Source of the DNA: Arthrobacter globiformis
GTDB lineage: Bacteria > Actinomycetota > Actinomycetes > Actinomycetales > Micrococcaceae
Length of the DNA stretch: 64,000 nt
Direction: 5' to 3'
Assembly (NCBI RefSeq): GCF_003261175.1
Contig: NZ_QLNP01000064.1
Coordinates: 124,001 to 188,000 of the forward strand
The notes beneath the pieces were generated by a model. It searched no databases, was not told the DNA's origin, and saw nothing but the letters and a program-made list of their open reading frames with translations. A program made the translations under genes and the position numbers. Positions within the stretch are counted from its first letter, which is position 1, and each line of letters opens with the position of its first letter. Below are positions 50,435 to 58,457 of this stretch, piece by piece.

Positions 50435-51136
50435 ATGACTGAATCGACTTTCAAGCCCGGCCGGGTGCTGGTAACAGGCGGTGCCTCCGGTCTGGGGGCC
50501 GCCGTCGTCGATGCCGTACTGAAAGCTGGCGGAACGCCGGTGGTGCTGGACCGGGACATCCGGAACGTGTCCGCGGTGAAGGCCTTTGAAGTGGACGTCT
50601 CGGACCGCATCGCCGTGACCGAGGCGGTGCAGCAGGCCGCGGAAACCCTGGACGGGCTAGACGCCGTGGTCACCGCGGCGGGCATCGACAGGTGCGGCAA
50701 GCTGGAGGACGTGGCCGCGGACGAGTGGGAACGCGTCATCGGGGTCAACCTGATGGGCACAGTGTCCGTTGTCCGGGCGGCGCTTCCGTATCTGAAGGAG
50801 TCCCGGGGGCGGGTGGTCACCATTGCGTCCACGTTGGGCAAGCGGGCATCGCCGGAGGCCACCGCCTATTGCGCCTCAAAATTTGGAGTAGTGGGCTTCA
50901 GCCATTCGCTGGCGGCTGAGACGGGCGGTCAGATCGGCGTGACCACCATGATTCCCGGCGGAATGAAGACCCGCTTCTTTGATGACCGGGCCGAGCAGTA
51001 CAAGCCGCAGGACGACTCACGCCTGAACGACCCCGGCAACGTGGCACAGGCGATTTTGTTCGCGCTGTCTCAGCCCACCGGCTGCGAGGTCCGTGAAATG
51101 CTTATCTGCCACGAAGAAGAGGGGTCGTGGCCGTGA
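50435..51136 (+). CDS. SDR-family oxidoreductase in the heptose cluster
   Basis: A 233-residue classical SDR with VLVTGGASGLGAAVVDA, VVTAAGIDRCG in place of NNAG, a catalytic Ser in VVTIASTLGKR and YCASK. AAAGGA precedes the ATG, 44 bp after the HldE-like gene. HldD-type heptose epimerases are extended SDRs of about 310-330 residues, so this is not a normal HldD; it may oxidise or reduce a heptose or the acceptor. Its 3' end overlaps the convergent GT9 gene by 35 bp. Confidence 0.87.
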   Translation: MTESTFKPGRVLVTGGASGLGAAVVDAVLKAGGTPVVLDRDIRNVSAVKAFEVDVSDRIAVTEAVQQAAETLDGLDAVVTAAGIDRCGKLEDVAADEWERVIGVNLMGTVSVVRAALPYLKESRGRVVTIASTLGKRASPEATAYCASKFGVVGFSHSLAAETGGQIGVTTMIPGGMKTRFFDDRAEQYKPQDDSRLNDPGNVAQAILFALSQPTGCEVREMLICHEEEGSWP

Positions 51137-52295
51137 GCTGGAGCACGTCCTCGTAGACCTCGGCGGGTTCGACGGCCTTCACGGTGGACTCGTCATGAGG
51201 ACACCGTGGGGCCGTCCATCCGACCTGCGTCATATCCACGCCACACACCTCGCAGCGCGTGGCCCAGCCCAGCTGGACCCGGTGCAGGCTGCGCCCCAGC
51301 GGGGCGGCATTGATGGCGTTGCCTGTCCAGTAGATGCCCACAGTTGGTGTGCCCAGGGCCTGGGCCAGGTGGCGGGGTCCGCTGTCGTTGGCCAGCACGA
51401 CGTCGCTGCCCGCGAGCAGTGCCGCGAGCTCGCCCAGGCTGAGCTTGCCGGCGAGTGACTCTACGGCCGGGCGGGCAGCGTTGGACCGGTCGGTGCGGGT
51501 ATTTTCGACGGCGAGTTCCACCACCGTTTCGGCCAGTTCCTTTTCACTGCTGTCGCCGACCACAAGAACCCGGAAGCCGTCGTCGGCGGCTTTCCGCGCC
51601 ACCGCGGCGAATCGTTCGGCGGGCCAGCGCCGGCGCGGATCCGTCGCGCCCGGATGGATCACGAGTGTCGGGTGGTCTCCGGGCCCGCCGTTCCCCAAGG
51701 GCAGGTCCTGCGCGAGCTGCTGGCCGAACTCCGGCAGCGCTTGGAGTCTGGCTTCGAGCTCGCGGGGAGGGGCACCGGCAAATCCTGCCACCTCGAGGGC
51801 CCGGAGCGGTTCGTGCTGGTAGTACAGGTACGGCACGGTACGCTCCAGCGGAGCCGCATCCGGGGTCCTGGTGCCCACGGTGTGCCGGGCTCCGAGCCGG
51901 AGCAGGAAGGGATTTGAGTAGCGCCCGCCGCCGTGCAGTTGGACGGCGAGGTCGAAGTTCCTGACGCGCATTTCGGTGAAGAACTTTTCCAGTTCCTCGT
52001 CGTCCTCCGGTCCTGGGCGGACACCTTCGGAAAAAGGCAGGATGACGGTCTCATCCACAGGTCCCATGGTCTGGGACAGCAGCTCAGCATGAATTGGCGT
52101 GCCCAGCAGGGTGACGCTGGCGTCCGGATAAGCGGCCTTTAGGGCTGCCACCGCCGGGAGGGCGAACATCAGGTCGCCCAGCCCGCCGCCACGGAGAACA
52201 GCGATACGGGAGACGCCGCTGAAGGGTTCCAAGACCGGGCCGATTCCGTGCCCTGTGATGCGTGCTCCGCCGAAGTCGGCGTTGAAGAGTTCCAT
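51102..52295 (-). CDS. Glycosyltransferase family 9 (heptosyltransferase-like)
   Basis: A 397-residue GT9 enzyme, the third in the cluster. VLRGGGLGDLMFALPAVAALKA is the N-terminal motif, VIHPGATDPRRRWPAERFA and VVLANDSGPRHLAQALGTPTVGIYW the donor-binding region. A C-terminal CEVCGVDMTQVGWTAPRCPHDE segment has three Cys and a His that could bind zinc. It is transcribed against the main operon and overlaps the SDR gene by 35 bp. Confidence 0.9.
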   Translation of the reverse strand: MELFNADFGGARITGHGIGPVLEPFSGVSRIAVLRGGGLGDLMFALPAVAALKAAYPDASVTLLGTPIHAELLSQTMGPVDETVILPFSEGVRPGPEDDEELEKFFTEMRVRNFDLAVQLHGGGRYSNPFLLRLGARHTVGTRTPDAAPLERTVPYLYYQHEPLRALEVAGFAGAPPRELEARLQALPEFGQQLAQDLPLGNGGPGDHPTLVIHPGATDPRRRWPAERFAAVARKAADDGFRVLVVGDSSEKELAETVVELAVENTRTDRSNAARPAVESLAGKLSLGELAALLAGSDVVLANDSGPRHLAQALGTPTVGIYWTGNAINAAPLGRSLHRVQLGWATRCEVCGVDMTQVGWTAPRCPHDESTVKAVEPAEVYEDVLQLTATTPLLRGR

Positions 52296-52390
52296 GGTGT
52301 CAGCCCTCTCGGCTCCGGATCGTTGGTCGGGATGCGTTCAGGTCGGGATCGGATCAGTGGGGCCAACCCTACGGTGCATCGGGCCTGTTT

Positions 52391-52481
52391 TGCCAGCTCG
52401 GAAAACCCGGCATGCCAGCTCAGTCATGCCCGCCCTGCCAGCTCGGTAAGACCCGGCCTGCCGGCCCAGAAAACTCCTGCC
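52391..52481 (+). repeat. Four ~23-bp tandem direct repeats
   Basis: TGCCAGCTCGG-type units begin at 52391, 52413, 52436 and 52459 (spacing 22, 23, 23). The consensus is TGCCAGCTCRG followed by AAAACCCGGCC-like bases; the last unit is more degenerate. They lie in the gap between the divergent GT9 and aldehyde dehydrogenase genes, about 100 bp upstream of the latter. The TGCCAG(C/T)TCG core also occurs in the hairpin at 61575-61633. Confidence 0.7.
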
Positions 52482-52580
52482 GGAGGCGCGTGTAAACCGC
52501 CCGGCGCCGGGGTACGGATCACCGCAGAGAGGGCGGGAACGGACGCCCGGCAGGCACAGGCCAACCCAGTGAGGAGCCAC

Positions 52581-54008
52581 ATGCAATCCACCATCACCAG
52601 CGAGCTGGCGAATGAGGAAGACACGCTCACCATCCTGAACCCGCGCACCGGGGAAACCGTCGGCAGCCTTTCCGTCGCGGGGGCAGATGATGTGGCAGGA
52701 GCCGTGGCGGCGGCCCGCGATGCCCAACCCGGCTGGGGTGCCACGCCTCCCGGGGAGCGGGGCCGGCTGCTGCGCGAGGCCGCCCAGGCGCTGGAGGCGG
52801 CGGCTGCCGGACTTGCGGATCTCAACGCCCAGGAGACCGGCCGTCCGGTGGAGGAGGCACTTGCCGGTATTGCCGCCGGTGTTTCCACGTTGGAGCAGTA
52901 TGCGGAGCTAGGTCCTGTACACCGCGGTCACAGTCTTCGCGGCAACGTGCTCGCAGCGGACTACACCGTGGCGGAGCCGCGCGGCGTGGCCGTGCTCCTG
53001 ACGCCGTGGAACGATCCCGTCGCCGTGGCCTGCGGGCTCATAGGGGCCGCTTTGGTTACCGGAAACACCGCCATTCACAAACCGAGCGAGCGCTGCCCCC
53101 ACCTGGGAGAGCTGTTGGAGGAGGCGCTGGCGCCGGTATTTCCGCCCAACGTGCTGGTCACGCTGACCGGAGGGGCCGACGTCGGGACCCTCCTCACGCA
53201 GCAGTCTGACGTTGATATGTTCGCCCACGTCGGGTCCAGCGAGACTGGTGTCCGGATTGCGAAGGCGGCCGTGCTGACGGGCGCCTACGTCATCAGGGAA
53301 AACGGCGGGAATGATCCGCTGCTGGTGGACGCGGACGTGGATCCCGGCTGGGCCGCGGAGCAGGCGGCGATCGGAGCCTTCAGCAACAGCGGGCAGATCT
53401 GCACGTCGGTGGAGCGGATCTACGTCCACCGGTCCATCGCCGAACCGTTCTGCGAGGCGCTCGCCGGACAGGCGCGGGAGCGGAACACCGAACGCCCGCT
53501 CGCGCCGCTCGTGGATACCCGGATGCGGGACGCGGTACACCGGCACGTGGCGGAGGCGCTGCAGCTGGGTGCCCGGGCCGTGGAGGGCGGGACGGTACCT
53601 GACGGGCCAGGCGCCTTCTACCCGGCCACGGTTCTCGTGGACTGCACCGACACCATGGATGTCATGGCCGAGGAAACGTTCGGCCCTGTCGCTCCGGTGC
53701 GTGTGGTGGACAGCTTCGAGGAAGGGCTAACGCTCGCCGCGGCCGGCCGGTACGGACTTGCCGCCACGGTCCTGACTGGCAGCATCGCCCACGCCCAGCA
53801 GGCCGTCGCTTCGTTGCCGGTGGGGACCGTCAAGGTCAACGGGGTGTTCGGGGGCGCGCCCGGCGGGGCCGCCCAGCCCCGGGGCGAAAGCGGGCACGGG
53901 TTTGGTTATGGTCCGGAACTGCTGGACGAATTCACACGCGTCAAGGTGGTGCACATCGCTGCGCCGCCTTCGCCGGCGGATCAGGAAACCAGCGGGGCGG
54001 CGTCATGA
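52581..54008 (+). CDS. Aldehyde dehydrogenase family protein
   Basis: A 475-residue NAD(P)-dependent aldehyde dehydrogenase. NPRTGETVG starts the fold, TPWNDPVAVACG and HKPSERCP match the cofactor-binding region, the general base Glu is in VIRENGGNDPLLVDAD (unusual for ELGGKNP) and the nucleophile Cys in SNSGQICTSVERIYV. GAGGAG fixes the ATG at 52581. It overlaps the second hldE by 4 bp, so its substrate may belong to the heptose or glycan pathway rather than general catabolism; that link is inferred from context only. Confidence 0.9.
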   Translation: MQSTITSELANEEDTLTILNPRTGETVGSLSVAGADDVAGAVAAARDAQPGWGATPPGERGRLLREAAQALEAAAAGLADLNAQETGRPVEEALAGIAAGVSTLEQYAELGPVHRGHSLRGNVLAADYTVAEPRGVAVLLTPWNDPVAVACGLIGAALVTGNTAIHKPSERCPHLGELLEEALAPVFPPNVLVTLTGGADVGTLLTQQSDVDMFAHVGSSETGVRIAKAAVLTGAYVIRENGGNDPLLVDADVDPGWAAEQAAIGAFSNSGQICTSVERIYVHRSIAEPFCEALAGQARERNTERPLAPLVDTRMRDAVHRHVAEALQLGARAVEGGTVPDGPGAFYPATVLVDCTDTMDVMAEETFGPVAPVRVVDSFEEGLTLAAAGRYGLAATVLTGSIAHAQQAVASLPVGTVKVNGVFGGAPGGAAQPRGESGHGFGYGPELLDEFTRVKVVHIAAPPSPADQETSGAAS

Positions 54009-55522
54009 CCGCCGAACCGGTGCTTTCGGAGCAACGAGGCCTTGCGGCGTGGCTTCCCCGGAGGTTGGCCCAGGAGCATCCTGCCGTCACCGTCGTGGGC
54101 GACTTCATGCTCGACGGCTGGTGGACCGGCACGATCGACAGGATGTGCCGCGAGGCCCCGGCACCCGTGGTGGACATCGCCCGGCGTGACTTTGCCCCCG
54201 GCGGTGCCGCCAACACCGCCATGAACCTGGCCGCACTCGGCGCCCGTGTCAGTGTGGCAGGAATCATCGGAGCGGACGACGCCGGCGCGGAACTTCGGCG
54301 CCAACTGGTCGCCGCAGGGGTGGACACCACGCTGCTCACCGAACACCCGGACATGGCCACCCCCACCAAGATCCGGATCAGCAGCGGCGGTCAGGTCCTC
54401 CTGCGCCTCGACGACACCGCGGCAACTGTCCCGACCGACGCCCTGGCGGCGTTCGAGGCGGCGGTTCCTGCCGCCGTCGGACGCCAGAACGCGGTGGTGA
54501 TCTGTGACTACGGAACGGGCGTCCTTGCGGAACCGGTCCGCGGCCGGCTCATCGAATCCCTGTCCGGGCGCGGGCAAGACACGCTTGTGGTGGTGGACGC
54601 GCACGATCCGCGACCGTGGGCCGGACTTGAGCCGGACCTGGTCACGCCCAACGCGCAGGAGGCCGCCCGGATGCTTGACCTCCGGCTGGGCAGCGGGCCC
54701 GAGCGCGCGGCGGTGGTGACCGAGCACGCCGGCGAGCTGCTGCAGGCGACCGGAGCACGCGCCGTCGTGGTCACGCTGGACCGGGACGGGACCGTCCTCA
54801 TTCCAGCCGCCGGAAACCCGCACCGGACGTGGGCACGGCCTGCCACCGAGAAGCAGGCCTCCGGAGCAGGCGATACATTCGTGGCTGCCCTGACCCTGGC
54901 GCGTGCGGCGTCGCTGCCGCTGACGGCCAGCCTGGACCTGGCACAGGCCGCCGCGGACGTGGTGGTCCACCATCCCGGGACGTCGGTGTGCGGCACGGAC
55001 GAGCTGGGCCGGTACCTGGAAAGCTTCGGCGACGCCGCCCTGGCGGCAGACGAACTGGAGCGGCACATCCGCGCCCACCGCAACGACGGCCAGCGCGTGG
55101 TGCTGACCAACGGCTGTTTCGACGTCCTGCACCGCGGGCACACCCGTTACCTGAACCAGGCCAAGCAGCTCGGCGACATCCTGGTGGTGGCGCTCAACAG
55201 TGACGACTCCGTCCGGAAGCTCAAGGGGCCGGGCCGTCCCATCAACAGCGTGGCGGACAGGGCGGCCGTGATCGCCGCCCTGAGCTGCGTGGACTACGTG
55301 ACCGTCTTCGACACCCCGACGCCCATTCCCCTGATCGAACAGCTGCGTCCGGAAATCTACGCCAAGGGCGGGGACTACACGCCGGAGATGCTGGCCGAAA
55401 CCGAGGCCGTGGAGGGGTACGGGGGCACAGTCACCATCCTCGACTATGTGGCAGAGCGTTCCACCACGGCGATGGTCCAGCGTATCCGCAACGGCGAGGG
55501 CGCCCCTGTCCCGGAGGGGTAA
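54005..55522 (+). CDS. hldE: Bifunctional heptose-7-phosphate kinase/heptose-1-phosphate nucleotidyltransferase (copy 2)
   Basis: A 505-residue HldE. The kinase domain (about 25-340) has VVGDFMLDGWWTGTIDRMCREAPAPV-type motifs, the canonical PGGAANTAMNLAALG and QASGAGDTFVAAL with the catalytic Asp. The nucleotidyltransferase domain (about 365-500) has NGCFDVLHRGHTRYL and AKGGDYTPEML. It makes ADP-D-glycero-beta-D-manno-heptose in the E. coli pathway. The ATG overlaps the aldehyde dehydrogenase stop (ATGA). A terminator hairpin follows at 55532. It is closer to canonical HldE than copy 1. Confidence 0.92.
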   Translation: MTAEPVLSEQRGLAAWLPRRLAQEHPAVTVVGDFMLDGWWTGTIDRMCREAPAPVVDIARRDFAPGGAANTAMNLAALGARVSVAGIIGADDAGAELRRQLVAAGVDTTLLTEHPDMATPTKIRISSGGQVLLRLDDTAATVPTDALAAFEAAVPAAVGRQNAVVICDYGTGVLAEPVRGRLIESLSGRGQDTLVVVDAHDPRPWAGLEPDLVTPNAQEAARMLDLRLGSGPERAAVVTEHAGELLQATGARAVVVTLDRDGTVLIPAAGNPHRTWARPATEKQASGAGDTFVAALTLARAASLPLTASLDLAQAAADVVVHHPGTSVCGTDELGRYLESFGDAALAADELERHIRAHRNDGQRVVLTNGCFDVLHRGHTRYLNQAKQLGDILVVALNSDDSVRKLKGPGRPINSVADRAAVIAALSCVDYVTVFDTPTPIPLIEQLRPEIYAKGGDYTPEMLAETEAVEGYGGTVTILDYVAERSTTAMVQRIRNGEGAPVPEG

Positions 55523-55531
55523 ACGGCCGCG

Positions 55532-55579
55532 GGGGCCTGCCGCCGCCCGCCGGTATCGAGCTCTGACCCGGCAGGCCCC
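55532..55579 (+). terminator. Terminator hairpin after hldE
   Basis: GGGGCCTGCCG (55532-55542) is perfectly complementary to CGGCAGGCCCC (55569-55579), starting 10 bp after the hldE stop. The 26-base loop is long and there is no T-tract. Confidence 0.65.
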
Positions 55580-55629
55580 TCCACCCCGGTCAACTAGGCT
55601 TGAAGCATGACGGAAGCGGCGGAGAACTG

Positions 55630-56574
55630 ATGGGACGGCGCACCAAGTCAGGGGGGAAGCCGGGTTCCCCCGCGGGCAGCAAAACAGGCGGCAGAAGAGG
55701 CACAGCAGCGGCCTCCGACGTACTGGAAGTCGCCAAGGGAGTGCGTGCAGGCGGGCCCGTCGAGGGCGTCTACTACATCGACACTGGCGACTGCGAGCTC
55801 ATCGCCGACCAGGACAACTCCACGGGCTGGCTCCTGCGCATCAACGGCGTGATGAGTTCCCACATAGACCTTGCCGATCCGCTGTTCCTCGACTTCGAGT
55901 ACATGCGCTGGATGTCCGCCCTCATCGAATCCCGCTGGCAGCCTGAGACCAAGCCCAGGCTGCGGGGTCTGCACCTGGGCGGCGGAGCGTGCTCGCTGGC
56001 CCGCTACTTCCACGCGGCCTACCCGGACGCCCGCCAGGTGGTGGTGGAGCTGGACGGAAAGCTCGCCGAGTACGTCCGCGGCTGGTTCGACCTGCCCAAG
56101 GCCCCGCTGCTGCGGCTTCGCGTCGGCGAGGCCCGCGCTGTGACCGAGACCCTCACCCCGGACACCCGCGACTTCATCATCCGGGACGTCTTCGCCGGCG
56201 CGGTGACCCCGGTTGCGCTGACCACGGCCGAATTCAACGAACATGTCCGCCGGGTGCTCGCCCCCGGCGGAATTTACGTGGTCAATTCTGGCGACGGTCC
56301 GGACCTGAAGAATGCCCGGGAGGACGCGGCCACCATCGCGGCCGCCTTCGAACACACCATCATCATCGCGGACCCCGCCATGCTGAAGGGGCGCCGCTAC
56401 GGCAACATGGTGATGGCCGGCAGCGACCAGCCGTTCGACGACGATCCGCAGCTCGCGCGGCGGCTCCTGGGCGGGGCGGTGCCCGCGCACATCTGGGACG
56501 ACGCGAAGGTGCGGGCCTTCGCCGCCGGAGCCCAGGTGCGCCACGACCCTGCGCCGCCAGCGGCTGCTGAGTAA
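55630..56574 (+). CDS. Spermidine synthase-like SAM-binding protein
   Basis: A 314-residue protein with a Rossmann-type SAM fold: LRGLHLGGGACSLARYFHAAYPD is the SAM loop, QVVVELDGKLAEYVRGWFDLP the second strand and FIIRDVFAGAVTP the acidic loop region of spermidine synthases. Key polyamine-binding Asp pairs are not obvious, so it may be a methyltransferase-like relative, as is common for actinobacterial homologues. The first 40 residues are basic and disordered. The ATG at 55630 follows GGCGGAG; the ORF opens 10 codons earlier. Confidence 0.82.
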   Translation: MGRRTKSGGKPGSPAGSKTGGRRGTAAASDVLEVAKGVRAGGPVEGVYYIDTGDCELIADQDNSTGWLLRINGVMSSHIDLADPLFLDFEYMRWMSALIESRWQPETKPRLRGLHLGGGACSLARYFHAAYPDARQVVVELDGKLAEYVRGWFDLPKAPLLRLRVGEARAVTETLTPDTRDFIIRDVFAGAVTPVALTTAEFNEHVRRVLAPGGIYVVNSGDGPDLKNAREDAATIAAAFEHTIIIADPAMLKGRRYGNMVMAGSDQPFDDDPQLARRLLGGAVPAHIWDDAKVRAFAAGAQVRHDPAPPAAAE

Positions 56575-56602
56575 CTGCCCTCATGGCCGCTCAAAACGGC
56601 GC

Positions 56603-57520
56603 CTAGTCAGCCGCCGATGAAGCCCTGCCCTGCCCGAGCAGCCACTCCCGGTGCGCGGTAGTTTGTTCGCGCAGCGCCGTCACCACGGCAGCGACCGCCG
56701 GCCGGCGCATCGACTCCGGGCGCAGGACCATCCAATAGGGCAGCCGTTCGGCGATGTCCCCCGGCAGCAGGCGCACCAGGTCCTCGTGCCTGTCGGCCAT
56801 GAAACAGGGGAGGAACCCCACCCCGGCTCCTGCCCGGGTGGCCTCGACGTGCACGAACACGTTGGTGGAGCTGACGCCGTCGCGCATTGCCGGCACCAGC
56901 CGCCGCGGTGCATCAAGATCGTCCACCTGCAGCATGGAGTCCACGAAGTAGACGAGCGGATGGGCGGTCAGGGCCTCTACCGACTCCGGCGTTCCGTTCG
57001 CCTCGATGTACGAGCGGGACGCGTACATCCCGAGCTCGTACTCGCCCAGCCGGAACGCCTCGGCCCGGTGCACCTGCGGCTCGCCCACCACCACCTCGAT
57101 GTCCAGTCCCGAGCGCTGCTGGAGCGCCCGGCGCGTGACGGTGACGATCTCGACGCTGAGCCCCGGGTGGTCCCTCCTCAGCCGGGCCACCGCCGGAGCG
57201 GCGATGTACGCGCTGAAGCCGTCGGTCGCCGTCATGCGTACGACGCCGGTAACCGGGTCAGGCGCGCGGCCTGACGGTCCCAGTGCACGCACCGCCGTTT
57301 CCACCTGCTCAGCCACCAGCACGGCCTGGGCGCCGAGTTCGGTCAGCTCCCAGCCCCCGGAGGCGCGGGCGAGGACACGGCCGCCCAGGGCCTTCTCCAA
57401 GGCGGCGATCCGGCGTGAAACAGTGGTGTGGTTCAGGCCCAGGACCTGGGCCGCCGTCGTGAATTTCGCCGAGCGGGAGACGGCGAGCAGCACCAGCAGG
57501 TCGTCCGGGTTGGCATCCAT
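56603..57520 (-). CDS. LysR-family transcriptional regulator
   Basis: A 305-residue LTTR with the winged helix at residues 4-62 (LLVLLAVSRSAKFTTAAQVLGLNHTTVSRRIAALEKALG split across the domain) and a periplasmic-binding-like effector domain (about 90-295). It is divergent from the 3-hydroxybutyrate dehydrogenase gene and probably controls it. The ATG at 57520 puts the HTH at the normal distance and leaves the TGCAA-N2-TTGCA palindrome outside the gene; an ATG at 57559 is in frame but would include it. No clear ribosome-binding site is seen at either. Confidence 0.9.
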   Translation of the reverse strand: MDANPDDLLVLLAVSRSAKFTTAAQVLGLNHTTVSRRIAALEKALGGRVLARASGGWELTELGAQAVLVAEQVETAVRALGPSGRAPDPVTGVVRMTATDGFSAYIAAPAVARLRRDHPGLSVEIVTVTRRALQQRSGLDIEVVVGEPQVHRAEAFRLGEYELGMYASRSYIEANGTPESVEALTAHPLVYFVDSMLQVDDLDAPRRLVPAMRDGVSSTNVFVHVEATRAGAGVGFLPCFMADRHEDLVRLLPGDIAERLPYWMVLRPESMRRPAVAAVVTALREQTTAHREWLLGQGRASSAAD

Positions 57521-57523
57521 ATC

Positions 57524-57535
57524 TGCAATTTTGCA
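57524..57535. promoter_or_regulatory. TGCAA-N2-TTGCA palindrome at the LysR start
   Basis: TGCAATTTTGCA has 5-bp arms and lies 4 bp upstream of the LysR ATG, where an autoregulatory LTTR site is expected. It is followed by CGAATCC, similar to the CGAGTC parts of the repeats at 57603-57639. Confidence 0.5.
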
Positions 57536-57602
57536 CGAATCCAGTGCCGGATTAGTCATTGAACCGCGTTCCGTCTGCAGGAATACTCGGGTGAATTAGA
57601 AG

Positions 57603-57639
57603 TGCTGCACGAGTCAACGGCGTGCGGCACGTGTCAACG
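57603..57639 (+). promoter_or_regulatory. Two 17-bp direct repeats before the bdh gene
   Basis: TGCTGCACGAGTCAACG (57603-57619) and TGCGGCACGTGTCAACG (57623-57639) match at 15 of 17 positions with a 20-bp period, i.e. about two helical turns. They lie between the divergent LysR and dehydrogenase genes, 23 bp before the GTG start, and are likely activator sites. Confidence 0.6.
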
Positions 57640-57661
57640 TGGACACTTGGAGGAGCAGACT

Positions 57662-58432
57662 GTGGACGCACAAGGTCCGGACGTGGAAAAAAACCTGAAC
57701 GGCCGCAAGGCGCTGGTTACCGGCGGTGCCAGCGGCATCGGCGCGGCGTGCGTGCGGGAACTGGCCGCCAGGGGAGCCAAGGTGGTGGTGGCCGACGTCG
57801 ACGAAGCCGGCGCCGCGGCCCTCGCCGATGAGGTGGGCGGCACATCATGGGCTGTCGATCTCCTGGACGTCGAGGTGCTCGCCGCGCTGAGCCTGGACTG
57901 CGACATCCTGGTGAACAACGCCGGCATCCAGCGCATCAGCCCCATCGAGGACTTCGATCCCGTCGCGTTCCGGCGGATTCTGGCACTCATGCTCGAAGCG
58001 CCCTTCCTGCTGATCCGTGCCGCGCTGCCGCACATGTACGCGAATGGCTTTGGGCGCATCATCAACCTGTCGTCCGTGCACGGTCTCCGGGCCTCTCCGT
58101 TCAAGAGCGCCTACGTCTCGGCCAAGCACGGGCTTGAGGGGCTGAGCAAGGTGACGGCACTTGAAGGTGGCGAGCACGGGGTCACGTCCAACTGCATCAA
58201 TCCCGGTTATGTGCGGACCCCGCTGGTGGAGAAGCAGATCGCTGACCAGGCGCGTGTCCACGGGATTCCGGAGTCGGAGGTCCTGGCGAAGGTGATGCTT
58301 ACGGAGTCCGCTGTGAAACGGCTGGTGGAACCCGAGGAGGTGGCATCCCTGGTTGCCTGGCTGTCCTCCGACGCTGCCGGAATGGTCACCGGCGCCAGCT
58401 ACACCATGGACGGAGGCTGGTCCGCCCGGTAA
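57662..58432 (+). CDS. bdhA: 3-hydroxybutyrate dehydrogenase (SDR)
   Basis: A 256-residue SDR resembling D-3-hydroxybutyrate dehydrogenases: VTGGASGIGAACVREL, the family-typical NNAGIQRISPIEDFD, SSVHGLRASPFKSAYVSAKHGLEGL with the catalytic Ser and YxxxK, and NPGYVRTPLVEKQIADQA. It interconverts 3-hydroxybutyrate and acetoacetate with NAD. The GTG at 57662 follows GGAGGAG; the ORF extends upstream through the operator repeats, which argues against the longer form. It is probably controlled by the divergent LysR protein. Confidence 0.88.
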   Translation: MDAQGPDVEKNLNGRKALVTGGASGIGAACVRELAARGAKVVVADVDEAGAAALADEVGGTSWAVDLLDVEVLAALSLDCDILVNNAGIQRISPIEDFDPVAFRRILALMLEAPFLLIRAALPHMYANGFGRIINLSSVHGLRASPFKSAYVSAKHGLEGLSKVTALEGGEHGVTSNCINPGYVRTPLVEKQIADQARVHGIPESEVLAKVMLTESAVKRLVEPEEVASLVAWLSSDAAGMVTGASYTMDGGWSAR

Positions 58433-58457
58433 TCCCCGCCGTCCCACCCACCGTCCG

